A stretch of DNA of 64,000 nt from MED-G105 sp965263305 (GCA_965263305.1 OZ253666.1:2790001-2854000); one strand, 5' to 3'. Counted from the first letter of the stretch, positions 34,288 through 42,797 are shown. Numbers and translations are program-made. The notes: a model not told the origin generated them from the letters alone.

Positions 34288-34422
34288 CCGAGGGAGTACG
34301 ATGTCGATCCCAAACCATCATCAGGGACAAGAAATGCCGAGCGGCTTGTGGTAGACCAAGATACCGGTCGCGCGTTCTACACGCCTGTTCACTATGAGAC
34401 GTTCCAAGAGATCGTGTATTAG
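34048..34422 (+). pseudogene. Orphan Rhs tip: Rhs-core fragment joined to barnase-like toxin tail
   Basis: The first 240 bp copy the Rhs core. Immediately after the repeat boundary, in a different frame (from 34288), the sequence encodes PREYDVDPKPSSGTRNAERL, VVDQDTGRAFYTPVHYETFQ and EIVY, then stop. This aligns with the last ~45 residues of barnase-type (microbial N1) RNases: the E of REYDV, the Arg in RNAER and the His in VHY correspond to the catalytic Glu73, Arg83/87 and His102 of barnase. The N-terminal half of the RNase is missing and the Rhs and toxin parts are out of frame, so it is a silent cassette, not an active toxin. The barstar-like gene starts 1 bp after its stop. Confidence 0.75.
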
Positions 34423-34423
34423 A

Positions 34424-34726
34424 ATGAGCGACGCGCAAAAACTGAAATTAGATGTTCCAAAATCGAAAGAAGAGCTCATTAGGCAATACGCTCAATCACT
34501 CCACTTTCCATCCTATTGGAGGTCAAACTGGGACTCATTTGAAGAATGTCTAGCAACGATCCTGGAAGGAAATGAGCAAGCTGTTGAGGTGTCTCACATT
34601 GGTTGGGCGGAGAGTGATTTTGACAGATTGCAGCCTTATCGTTCTGTTCTTTCGAACCTCGCAGAAGAATTTGAGAACTTGCGAATAGCTGATTTTGGTG
34701 TCGTAGCTGGCGGAAAATGCTTGTGA
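34424..34726 (+). CDS. Barstar-like RNase inhibitor (immunity protein)
   Basis: A 100-aa cytoplasmic protein of barstar type. KSKEELIRQYAQSLHFPSYW then RSNWDSFEECLATILEG is the barstar signature: the Asn-Trp-Asp-x-x-x-(D/E)-C-L helix with the acidic face that plugs the barnase active site. The C terminus FENLRIADFGVVAG fits the last strand. ATG 34424 lies 1 bp after the toxin-tail stop, so the pair was translationally coupled; the longer frame from 34394 would run into the toxin. It is intact although its toxin is truncated, as expected of a retained immunity gene. Confidence 0.8.
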   Translation: MSDAQKLKLDVPKSKEELIRQYAQSLHFPSYWRSNWDSFEECLATILEGNEQAVEVSHIGWAESDFDRLQPYRSVLSNLAEEFENLRIADFGVVAGGKCL

Positions 34727-34734
34727 TTGTTTAA

Positions 34735-34752
34735 CGGCAAGATAAAGCGAAA
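34735..34752 (+). repeat. Cassette-end repeat, partial copy 1
   Basis: CGGCAAGATAAAGCGAAA is identical to the first 18 bp of the longer copies at 37421 and 37986. It lies 9 bp after the barstar-like stop codon. Confidence 0.75.
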
Positions 34753-34922
34753 TCGCCCGGTAAAAAAGCTGATAACGAAAGAAGAGCGACTGGAGGTGGA
34801 CGCTTACGCGGATGGATTAAATGATTGATTCTTGATGAATGCAGAGTAGCAGTAACGGCTTATAATACTTCTACTTTGATATTTATGAAAAAGCGATACT
34901 ATAATTTAAGCTGGAGGAAAGG

Positions 34923-35219
34923 TTGTATTTTTATTTGGTTACAATAGAAGGGCGCGATATCCATATTCAGGACTCGGATAACGTTTACCCTGGCACTGAT
35001 ATTACCGGCTTTTTCGCTTCTCGACGTGTAAGTGCTGGCACAGAAAGCGAGGCATTTGAAAAGTGTAAACACAAAGTATTGAAAGAATGGGATGAGCGTG
35101 GCTTTCAACAAGAAAATAGTAAAGGTACGCCGCCTATAAATCTGCATAAAATAGAAAAAATAAGTATCTTTTCATTAATAAATTCTTCCTTTTCTACAAA
35201 AGGATTTACGTTTTATTGA
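34923..35219 (+). CDS. Hypothetical protein, possible orphan immunity protein
   Basis: A 98-aa, AT-rich gene beginning at TTG 34923 with a strong GGAGGAAAGG site (34913-34922). The sequence (MYFYLVTIEGRDIHIQDSDN...ASRRVSAGTESEAFEKCKHK) is soluble, with no signal or membrane helix. I do not recognise it. Position among Rhs tips and immunity genes, small size and foreign base composition suggest an orphan immunity protein, by context only. Confidence 0.5.
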   Translation: MYFYLVTIEGRDIHIQDSDNVYPGTDITGFFASRRVSAGTESEAFEKCKHKVLKEWDERGFQQENSKGTPPINLHKIEKISIFSLINSSFSTKGFTFY

Positions 35220-35293
35220 TTTGTTCTCCTGTCTCCCCCTTATAACTGACCCAGGTATTTTTTGTTTCTCTACGAAAATGGTGAGGTATTGGG

Positions 35294-37188
35294 ATGGCGA
35301 CGGAGCATTTTAACGTGATGCCGTCGCTGCGCCCCCTGCAAGGTGCGAAGCGCATCATGCTGGCAAATATGGATAGTGATTCACTAACATACCATTGGCC
35401 AACGCCGGAAGGTTTCGTCCGCCAATACAGCTTGCCGTCAGGCCGGGTCATCGTCTTGGACCCGAATGGCCTCGGCCAAGCAACAAAGGCCTCCTCGGGG
35501 TCAACCAACTACGCCTCCAACATCACCTATCATGTCAACGGCGCCCTCGACCGGTTGACCTATGGCAATGGGTTCGTGCGGGATACACGGTTGAACGCCC
35601 GTCAGTTGATTGATCAAATCAAAGACACCAAAGGCAGCACGCGGGCGCTCTATTACGATTACGCCTTCGACAAGAACGGGCGCATCACCCGCATCTATGA
35701 CGAAGCGCGGGGCAATAGCTACGACCGCACCTATGCCTATGACGATCTCGGCCGGTTGGAGAGCGCGGCGGGCAAATGGGGCTCTGGGACGTATACCTAT
35801 GACGCCCTCGGCAATATCCGAAAAAAGCGCCTCGGCTCGCGCACGGTGGAGATGCTGTATGACAGCAAAAACCGCCTCCACCGGTTCCGGGACACAGCCC
35901 AAGGCGGCAACGCCTGGCAGAGTGTCGCCTATGATAACCGGGGCAATGTCACCGATAACGGCACAGCCTCCCTCGGCGGCTTGCGGTTCACCTATGACGG
36001 CTCGTTCGGGATGGGCCCCGAAAGAGCGAACAGCCGATCTCCATCACCGATGCGGCGACGGGCGCGTTCACCTATGACGGCAACCTGAAACGCGTCAAAC
36101 AGGTGATTGACGGGGAGACGATTTACTCCGTCTACTCACAGGCTGGCGTCCTATTACACCGTGATAATGTGACGGAGAATAAATTCACCGATTACATTAG
36201 GGTCGCGGGCCAGTCGATCGCGCGGGTGCATGCCGGCGGCAACATTCGCTATGCCCATAACGATCATCTGGGCTCGGCGGTATCGGAAACGAATACCTCA
36301 AGCCAGGTGCGCTGGCAGCAGAACTTCACGCCCTATGGCGAGAAGCGTGACCAAGCCGGATTTGGGATCGCCGATACCGAAGACGAAGAAGGCTTCACCG
36401 GCCACATCTCCGACGCGACGGGTCTCACCTATATGCAGGCAAGGTACTACGACCCCGTACTTGGGCGGTTCTTGTCGAATGATCCGGTGGGGTTCTCGGT
36501 CGACGCGCCGCAGATGTTTAATCGATATTCTTACGTCCACAATGATCCGGTGAATAATTGGGACCCGAACGGTGAATTTGCAGTTTTCGGAGCGGTAATT
36601 GGTGGGGGACTCCAGTTAACTCGCGAGCTTCGAAATGGGTCATTCAAAGGAGGCATTCTAAGCAAAGATGGACTTAAAGCAGTCGCTAGAATTGGTGGTT
36701 CAGCAGCAGTTGGCGCTGTAACTGGTGGTGTCGGAGGTGTAATTTCTAAATCAGCTGTAGGCTTAGCAGGTCGCCAACTTGCTTCTACTGTTGCGTCAAA
36801 CGCAGCGAAGAATGCAGCCGTTGGAAGCGCTGCATCTGCAACAGGCCAAGTTGCTGTGAATACTGCTGAGGCTGCGATTGATGGTGGAGTCAGCGGTGTT
36901 GGACAGGCAATTGCGGATGGATCAGTATTAGATGGAGCCGGTTCTGCGGCTGTAAATGGTGCCGTTTTCGGAGCAGGTGGTTCTGTTGCTGGCGATGCTT
37001 TTGCTGCTGGAGCCGCTGCAAGCAATGCATTCGGTGCTGCGGGAACTTTGTCATCTGGAGGCGCTGCCACCGGCGTCGCTATTGGCAATACTGTCGGCAA
37101 TTTGTCCCCAGGAGATATTCCTACGCCGCCGCCGCTGGATGGTGAGCAATTGCACGGTTTTTGCGGTCGTCACCCAGGTGCATGTTAA
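35294..37188 (+). pseudogene. Rhs/YD-repeat protein gene, 5'-truncated and frameshifted
   Basis: From 35294 to about 36000 the frame encodes YD repeats (YDYAFDKNGRITRIYDEARG, AYDDLGRLESAAGKWGSGTY). The frame then breaks in a G/C-run (around 36007-36024). The correct reading resumes in another frame (EQPISITDAATGAFTYDGN at about 36028) and continues as the Rhs core end (HNDHLGSAVSETN, ATGLTYMQARYYDPVLGRFL, SNDPVGF, NRYSYVHNDPVNNWDPNGE) to 37188. The N-terminal carrier part found in full Rhs toxins is absent. After NWDPNGE the variable tip (about 200 residues) is Gly/Ala/Val-rich and AT-richer, ending ...CGRHPGAC; I recognise no toxin family in it. A one-base sequencing error at the frameshift cannot be excluded. 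Confidence 0.8.
35760..35999 (+). repeat. 240-bp Rhs-core repeat, copy 2
   Basis: Direct repeat of 34048-34287 (about 97% identical), here in its native place within the main Rhs gene, ending just before the frameshift. Confidence 0.95.
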
Positions 37189-37212
37189 CTGACTAAAGTT
37201 TTGGAGAAAACC

Positions 37213-37398
37213 ATGGGACGAATTATCAGGCCTATTATTGTTGGAATTTTGGTCGGTGCAGGCTTTTTTCTTTTTGCAACATTTGCGGCAACAGCCTTAC
37301 CCACGGCTGAAAACGATCCACTCATCATTGGTCTAGGTTCTATGGTTTTTGTTCTGGCTGGGTTTTATGTCGCAATTAAAAACGCAACGAAAAAATGA
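37213..37398 (+). CDS. Small two-helix membrane protein, candidate Rhs immunity
   Basis: A 61-aa protein, MGRIIRPIIVGILVGAGFFL..., with two hydrophobic helices (about 5-27 and 36-55) and a Lys-rich end (NATKK). ATG 37213 is chosen because GGAG lies 6-7 bp upstream; TTG 37201 would add four residues. It sits 24 bp after the Rhs stop, the position of an immunity gene. A membrane immunity protein would fit a membrane-targeting tip; this is inference. Confidence 0.55.
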   Translation: MGRIIRPIIVGILVGAGFFLFATFAATALPTAENDPLIIGLGSMVFVLAGFYVAIKNATKK

Positions 37399-37420
37399 GA
37401 AATAGGCAAATGTAGAGTGG

Positions 37421-37463
37421 CGGCAAGATAAAGCGAAACTCGGATTTGGCGCCAAATCCTCGT
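37421..37463 (+). repeat. Cassette-end repeat, copy 2 (contains 18-bp palindrome)
   Basis: A 43-bp element starting CGGCAAGATAAAGCG and ending ATCCTCGT, 41/43 identical to 37986-38028. It contains the perfect palindrome GGATTTGGC/GCCAAATCC. It begins 22 bp after the 61-aa membrane gene. Confidence 0.85.
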
Positions 37464-37529
37464 GTTGAGATCAGAGTATTTGGAGCCTAGAACGGCGTAA
37501 TGAAACAACAATCTACGGGAAAGCCGACG

Positions 37530-37973
37530 ATGGGAAGAATAACCCTAGCCTCGATTATATTATCGTTGTTTTTGACGGCGATCTTTGTCGGCGGTCGATT
37601 GATGCAGTACGGGATCGAAAAAGTGACGAACGATTGGTACTTCTACGTTGGGTTTTTCGTATTTGCATTTGTCGGCTTGATCTTGGCGATGCTTGTCGCG
37701 ACTAAATTTGGCGGCGCCGGAAAGAAAAAAACTGCTTCAACGGGGCCGATGCTGAAGAAATATCTGATCAACGTCGCCATCGTTTTTGTGGCCATCGGTC
37801 TTGTCGGTCTCTTTCAGTTTTTGGCGACGACTGAGGGCGTCAGCGCCGGCGAAGCGGTCGCAAACATCGCGGATCGGGCGGGCATTCTGGCAGCATCGTG
37901 GGTCGGCGCTTCATTGATCGGCGGCGCGGCCTTGTTGGTGTTCCACTTCCTGGGAAAAGCTCAGAAAAGATGA
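37530..37973 (+). CDS. Four-helix membrane protein of unknown function
   Basis: A 147-aa hydrophobic protein with about four membrane helices (about 5-25, 38-60, 80-100, 122-143). The frame opens at 37500, but ATG 37530 follows a purine-rich GGGAAAG and gives the same MGRI start as the preceding small membrane protein. No recognised domain. It sits between two copies of the cassette-end repeat, so it may be another orphan immunity gene of the Rhs array. Confidence 0.5.
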   Translation: MGRITLASIILSLFLTAIFVGGRLMQYGIEKVTNDWYFYVGFFVFAFVGLILAMLVATKFGGAGKKKTASTGPMLKKYLINVAIVFVAIGLVGLFQFLATTEGVSAGEAVANIADRAGILAASWVGASLIGGAALLVFHFLGKAQKR

Positions 37974-37985
37974 GAGTCGGAATAA

Positions 37986-38028
37986 CGGCAAGATAAAGCG
38001 AAACTCGGATTTGGCAGCAAATCCTCGT
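37986..38028 (+). repeat. Cassette-end repeat, copy 3
   Basis: 41/43 identical to copy 2; the two changes fall at the centre of the palindrome (GGC-GCC versus GGC-AGC). It lies 12 bp after the four-helix membrane gene and 27 bp before the IS element. Confidence 0.85.
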
Positions 38029-38121
38029 AACATGACCCGACCCCTTTAAAGGCAGTGACCTGCGCCCCAATTGGTCCCTCATTTGAAAGGAGAGTCCGTC
38101 AACCGGAAGGAGACGACGGAC

Positions 38122-38385
38122 ATGCGCAAATCGCGTTTCACAGAGGAACAGATCATCGGGATTCTTGGTGAACAAGAACAAGGCATGAAGACGGCCGAGG
38201 TCTGCCGTAAGCACGGGATCAGCCCAAATACTTTTTATAAATGGAAGTCGAAGTTTGGCGGCATGGACGTTTCAGACGCCCGCAAACTAAAGACGCTTGA
38301 GACTGAGAACGCCCGGCTGAAGAAGCTTCTAGCTGACGCCATGCTCGACAATGTCGTCTTGAAAGACCTTTTGGGAAAGAACTGA
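38122..38385 (+). CDS. IS3-family transposase OrfA
   Basis: An 87-aa OrfA: MRKSRFTEEQIIGILGEQEQ, the helix-turn-helix AEVCRKHGISPNTFYKWKSK, and the C-terminal leucine-zipper-like helix LKTLETENARLKKLLADAML. AAGGAG lies 9 bp before ATG 38122. It binds the IS ends, and is fused to OrfB by -1 frameshifting. Confidence 0.93.
   Translation: MRKSRFTEEQIIGILGEQEQGMKTAEVCRKHGISPNTFYKWKSKFGGMDVSDARKLKTLETENARLKKLLADAMLDNVVLKDLLGKN
38373..38379 (+). promoter_or_regulatory. Programmed -1 frameshift heptamer
   Basis: GGGAAAG, in phase G-GGA-AAG relative to orfA, fits the X-XXY-YYZ slippery rule. It lies two codons before the orfA stop and directly opens the orfB frame, as expected for IS3-family OrfAB synthesis. 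Confidence 0.6.
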
Positions 38386-39167
38386 CGACGCCCCAGCAGC
38401 GACGGGAAGCGGCTCTCACGGCGATGTCTAAATATGAGATGTCGCAGCGTCGCGCCAGTCAGTTGGTCAGCGTCGATCCGAAAACAGTGAGACGAACAAA
38501 GACCCCGGATCATCCGGAGGTCCGGGCGCGTATGCGAGAGATCGCATCAGAACGCCGGCGTTTTGGATATCGCCGCATCGGACAAATGCTTGAACGCGAA
38601 GGCATCAAGATGAACCACAAAAAGCTCCGTCGACTGTACCGGGAAGAAGGCCTGGCGGTAAAACGAAGGCGCGGTCGTAAGCGTGCTACAGGCGTTCGCG
38701 CACCCATTGATGCGCCTACAAAGCCGAATGAACGCTGGTCGCTCGATTTCCTGTCAGATGTTTTCGAGCCAGGACGGCGGTTTCGTATTCTCGGCGTCAT
38801 TGACGATTGTACGCGGGAGTGCCTGGGCCTAGTCGCTGACACATCGCTATCAGGCGCGCGCGTCGCTCGCGAACTCGACAAGCTCATTCGGCTCTATGGT
38901 CAGCCCGACAGAGTTGTAAGCGACAACGGAACCGAACTGACGTCTCGCGCCATGCTCGACTGGCAGAACCGCACCGGCGTAAACTGGCATTACATCGCGC
39001 CAGGCAAACCGACGCAGAACGCTTTCATCGAGTCGTTTAACGGACGATTACGCGATGAACTATTAAATGAAACCGTATTCGAAAGCCTCGCTGACGCTCG
39101 GCGACGGCTGGCGCTGTGGCGGTACGACTACAACAACATCAGGCCGCATTCAGCCCTCAACGGGTAA
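38379..39167 (+). CDS. IS3-family transposase OrfB, prematurely stopped
   Basis: The catalytic part with an rve integrase core. DDE residues are visible in ERWSLDFLSDVFE, VVSDNGTELTSRAMLDW and NAFIESFNGRLRDELLNE. A separate ATG occurs at 38424, but translation is expected by -1 frameshift from orfA. In-frame TAA at 39165 follows IRPHSALNG. The same frame then continues SPATARRALELFDGSTHGAL and further to TAA 39270-39272, which is the normal C-terminal end of this transposase group. A single nonsense change has therefore removed about 34 residues, after all catalytic residues. Confidence 0.9.
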   Translation, partial: ELTTPQQRREAALTAMSKYEMSQRRASQLVSVDPKTVRRTKTPDHPEVRARMREIASERRRFGYRRIGQMLEREGIKMNHKKLRRLYREEGLAVKRRRGRKRATGVRAPIDAPTKPNERWSLDFLSDVFEPGRRFRILGVIDDCTRECLGLVADTSLSGARVARELDKLIRLYGQPDRVVSDNGTELTSRAMLDWQNRTGVNWHYIAPGKPTQNAFIESFNGRLRDELLNETVFESLADARRRLALWRYDYNNIRPHSALNG

Positions 39168-39500
39168 TCACCTGCAACCGCGCGCCGAGCGCTTGAGCTG
39201 TTTGATGGCTCCACGCACGGCGCGCTCGCAAAACACGAACATATGAGTTATTCAGCAACAGGACTCACCTAACGAGTGCGGGCCCTTCGGGGCGCAGGTC
39301 AGCAGCCATCTACCAGTGGTAAAATGGCTCAATCAAAACGATCGGATCGAACATCCTTCGTCGCGTTTGTTGGCGGCATTTTACGATCTAAACGTGACTG
39401 GGTTCGAAGGCGTCGTGTGTTGGTTGCGCTTGTGACTATTGAGGCCTGCTCTACAAAATTCCGAGCGATATGACGTCGGTGCGGGGCTTTTTTGTTGCTC

Positions 39501-42470
39501 TTAGCCGGCAATGCCCATGGACGTTTCTGGATTTGTCCATTTTGCGAGAATCTCGTCGATGACGTCTTTCTTGACCGGTTTGCTGATATAGTCGTCCATG
39601 CCGCTTTCCAAGAACCGATCGCGTTCGGAGCTCATGGCATGGGCGGTGAGGGCGATAATTGGCGTTGGGCAAGAGGTTGAACTCGCTTCAAACGAGCGGA
39701 TCGCTTTGGTCGCCTCTACGCCATCCATCACGGGCATGGCGATATCCATTAAAATAGCGTCGAAAGACTGCTTGCGGAAAAGATCGAAGGCAATTTTTCC
39801 GTTGTCGGCAAAAATAAGATCGTATAAAGAGCTATTTACCAAATTTTCTATAACCATCCGATTTACCATATTGTCTTCCGCCACAAGAACGCGCCGGCGA
39901 TGCTTGGCTTCGGAGATTGTATCGGTGGGTGTTGGTGCGTCATCAGTGTTTGATGCGATAGCAGCCAGGTTTTCGATTTTTTTGTCTAGAATCAACTCGG
40001 CGAGCAAGCCTTGCAACCAGATTGACCGAACCGGTTTCGTCATAAGATCCGCGACGCCCAACTCCTTAAATCTATTGACAACGTCGGATGCGTCGACCGA
40101 AGAGAGCACAATTATCTTTGTCGCTGCGAGGGCGGGATCAGCTTGGATGGCTTCCACGAGCTCAATGCCATCCATCTCTGGCATTTGGAAATCGACGATG
40201 GCAGTGGTGATTGGGTGCCTGGTCTGTGTGCGCAAAATTTCTAGCGCCGCCGCGCCGGATTCGGCTAAAACGGCGACACCGCCCCAAGATGAAATTTTCT
40301 CATCCAAAATTGAACGGTTGACGGCGTTGTCGTCCACGACAAGGACATGAGCGCCATCAAGGTTTGCAATGGGCCGTTGCTGTAAGGGGGCGTCAACCAC
40401 CGCCACCGGCAGGGCTAATTGTACAATAAATTCGGATCCTTTTCCGTAAACGGAGTTTACAGATATCGAGCCGCCCATGGCCTCGACAAGGCTTTTGGTA
40501 ATTGACAACCCGAGACCTGTGCCGCCGTATTGGCGTGTGGTTGACCCTTCAGCCTGGGTGAACATTTCGAAGATGGTGTCGATTTTGTTTTCCGGGATGC
40601 CAATCCCTGTATCAACGATTTTCAAGGTGAGTGTTGCGCAGCCGTCATTCACACCCCCGTCGACATCGATAAGAACTGTCCCGTCATGGGTAAATTTCAC
40701 CGCATTCCCGACAAGATTTGTGAGAATTTGGCGGAGACGACCTGCGTCGCCGATAAGGGAGCCCGGTAGGCGTTGGTCGAGCCTAACCATGATCTCGATG
40801 CCTTTTTCGCGCGCGGAGACGCCAAGGAGGGTCGCGACGTCTTCGACGACCGATTCCAAGTTAAACGGGGCAGAGTCGAGTTCGAGTTTTCCCGATTCAA
40901 TCTTCGAAAAGTCGAGAATGTCATTGATGATTGTCAGCAAGGCATTGCCAGAATCATAAATCGTGTTGGCGAATGAGGCTTGGCGTTCGGTGAGCTCACT
41001 TTCTTTTAACAATTCCGCCATACCCAACACGCCATTCATTGGTGTACGAATTTCATGGCTCATATTAGCAAGAAATTCGGATTTGGCTTGGCTGACTTGC
41101 AGATATTTCTGCGTTCGTTCCTCTACGCGATCCTCCAATTCGTCAATGAGTGAATCGTAGTTGGCTTGCGACTGATTGAGACTCACGGCGAGAACGCCAA
41201 TTTCGTCGTCCCGTTCGAGAAGCTCCTCGCTAACGTCTGTTTTTTGCCGCTGGTTGGCTGGGCCAAATGACTGCGCCAGCGCCGCTAAGGGCAGGGCGAT
41301 GCGCCGGCGACCAAGATAGGCGGTGACTGCAATTTGTACAGTAAGCGCGCAAAACAATAGCATGGTGATCACGAGCGGGGTGCGCATGACCTCCGCCAGC
41401 AGGGCCTTCCGGTCAATGAGATCGACAAGCACCCAGTTAGGATCATTGAAACGATAGTATCGGACAATAGTTTTGTTGTCGCTCAGGACAAACGCACCGG
41501 CGCGTTTTTTCCGATCATTAATCTCTGACGTGATTAAATCGATTTTCAATCGCTTGGACTCTTCTTCCAGAATTTCAGCCGTTGCTTTCGCGGCGAACCC
41601 CACTGCGGTTGAAACAATTAGCTCATTATCTGCGTCTAAAATGAAGCTGTCGAATGCTTCCGTTTTGCCAACATCCACAAGGGTCGCAATTTTCTGATTT
41701 AACTCCATTGTGGAGTTCCATAGGGAGGCTTGTGCGTTGGCATTGATGTTAAAAGGGGATGAGCATCCAGCGACGTATAAGCGTCCGGTAGGGTCAAACA
41801 ACGCTTTTGTTACGCCAGGGCAACGGATACCGCCTTCAGGGTTGTTTCCTGGTAGTGCGTCCTGCACCCATTCTGTCGTCCAAAATGTGAAATCAGCCGG
41901 AGCTTGATCGCGATAGAATGCGAGTTTATCAAAGCGGCCTGGCGCGAAAATGATAAGGTCATTATACGCATTGAGGTAGGCTAAACTACTGACTTGATCT
42001 TTATAGGCCTCGCCCACGGCGCCGAGCGTTTTGATGGCGGCGGCGGCTAGGCGTTTACGTTCCGGCGTCATCTCGTCGGCGCTTAGGAAGCCTGACAAGC
42101 CAAAGTAACGATGGCCTGCGAATTCTTTACCCTCAAAATGGGTGTACGACATCCTTCTCGTGCCGTCATCTTTAAGCTCGAAAAATGCTTCTAGCGTTTC
42201 ATCGATTTGTTTTTGGTCAATCGATGAAAGGGTATTAACGAAATAGTCTGTTGCGGCTTTATGGGCGTTTTCAACTGAAAAGAATGGTATGCGTGCGTTT
42301 TCACCGCGCGCTTTCATAAAATGCCCCTCATCGGAGACTATTCGCCGCTCAACATATTCTGTAGACAATGCGAATGTGAGCCATCCCGCGATCGCGAAAA
42401 TTACCAGTGCGATAACCCCGAGGCTGAAGTAGATCGTGTGGATAATTGGGTTTTTTACAATCGACTTCAT
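39501..42470 (-). CDS. Hybrid sensor histidine kinase with two receiver domains
   Basis: A 989-aa inner-membrane sensor. TM1 at about 12-35, a ~320-residue periplasmic sensor region with Cache-like segments (GGIRCPGVTKALFDPTGRLY), TM2 at about 362-382, then a HAMP-like and coiled-coil linker (ELEDRVEERTQKYLQVSQAK). HisKA has NMSHEIRTPMNG (His near 472); the ATPase domain has TGIGIPENKIDTIFEMF and YGGTGLGLSITKSL. Two receiver domains follow: REC1 about 708-825 (VVDDNAVN, phospho-Asp in IVDFQMPEMDG) and REC2 about 858-975 (AEDNMVN, LMDIAMPVMDG). No Hpt domain is present, so phosphate must pass to a separate Hpt protein. Stimulus unknown; it stands alone next to the IS flank. Confidence 0.92.
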   Translation of the reverse strand: MKSIVKNPIIHTIYFSLGVIALVIFAIAGWLTFALSTEYVERRIVSDEGHFMKARGENARIPFFSVENAHKAATDYFVNTLSSIDQKQIDETLEAFFELKDDGTRRMSYTHFEGKEFAGHRYFGLSGFLSADEMTPERKRLAAAAIKTLGAVGEAYKDQVSSLAYLNAYNDLIIFAPGRFDKLAFYRDQAPADFTFWTTEWVQDALPGNNPEGGIRCPGVTKALFDPTGRLYVAGCSSPFNINANAQASLWNSTMELNQKIATLVDVGKTEAFDSFILDADNELIVSTAVGFAAKATAEILEEESKRLKIDLITSEINDRKKRAGAFVLSDNKTIVRYYRFNDPNWVLVDLIDRKALLAEVMRTPLVITMLLFCALTVQIAVTAYLGRRRIALPLAALAQSFGPANQRQKTDVSEELLERDDEIGVLAVSLNQSQANYDSLIDELEDRVEERTQKYLQVSQAKSEFLANMSHEIRTPMNGVLGMAELLKESELTERQASFANTIYDSGNALLTIINDILDFSKIESGKLELDSAPFNLESVVEDVATLLGVSAREKGIEIMVRLDQRLPGSLIGDAGRLRQILTNLVGNAVKFTHDGTVLIDVDGGVNDGCATLTLKIVDTGIGIPENKIDTIFEMFTQAEGSTTRQYGGTGLGLSITKSLVEAMGGSISVNSVYGKGSEFIVQLALPVAVVDAPLQQRPIANLDGAHVLVVDDNAVNRSILDEKISSWGGVAVLAESGAAALEILRTQTRHPITTAIVDFQMPEMDGIELVEAIQADPALAATKIIVLSSVDASDVVNRFKELGVADLMTKPVRSIWLQGLLAELILDKKIENLAAIASNTDDAPTPTDTISEAKHRRRVLVAEDNMVNRMVIENLVNSSLYDLIFADNGKIAFDLFRKQSFDAILMDIAMPVMDGVEATKAIRSFEASSTSCPTPIIALTAHAMSSERDRFLESGMDDYISKPVKKDVIDEILAKWTNPETSMGIAG

Positions 42471-42797
42471 AGATCACTCAGCTTTGAACCCAAGGCGTTT
42501 CATAAACGACTATTTTTTCTATCTGGTTAAAGAGTTTCTCGACTTCTTGAGAAAAAAGCGGCACTATCATAGGTAGAAATTACATAAAACTTAACGCAAA
42601 AGTAATATATTTAAGTGTTCTCGTTGCAGTGCTCAAAGCGTTTTGGGTTGGGCGCAGCGCTCCAACGGGCGAGACCCTTTAATGTCCTGCGAAACGCGAT
42701 AATTCCGTTACCGTTCTCCACCCCGGCGCAATCACCGTTTTACGAAAATACGACTTGCGATAGCGGGAGAGAATGCCCCATTCCTCCGATGGCCCTA
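42471..42797. other. Intergenic stretch between kinase and flippase
   Basis: About 327 bp without a supported gene, AT-rich near 42480-42620. It holds a short inverted repeat (TTCTC...GAGAA, about 42535-42552) and presumably the kinase promoter; nothing else is recognised. Confidence 0.4.

Larger units (their letters stand above)
38056..39301 (+). mobile_element. IS3-family insertion sequence (IS407-like)
   Basis: A 1,246-bp element. Terminal inverted repeats are TGACCTGCGCCCC at 38056-38068 and its complement GGGGCGCAGGTCA at 39289-39301. Both flanks carry GCAG (38052-38055 and 39302-39305), a 4-bp target duplication as made by the IS407 subgroup. It encodes overlapping orfA and orfB. Intact ends and duplication indicate a fairly recent insertion. 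Confidence 0.93.

Noticed and set aside
34923..35219. Second barstar-type protein
   Set aside because: The 98-aa protein lacks the Asn-Trp-Asp helix of barstar, so only a contextual immunity guess is kept.
33726..39305. Integrative element between att sites anchored on tRNA-Arg
   Set aside because: No integrase gene and no direct repeat of the tRNA 3' end were found, so only an accessory region, not a defined integrative element, is claimed.
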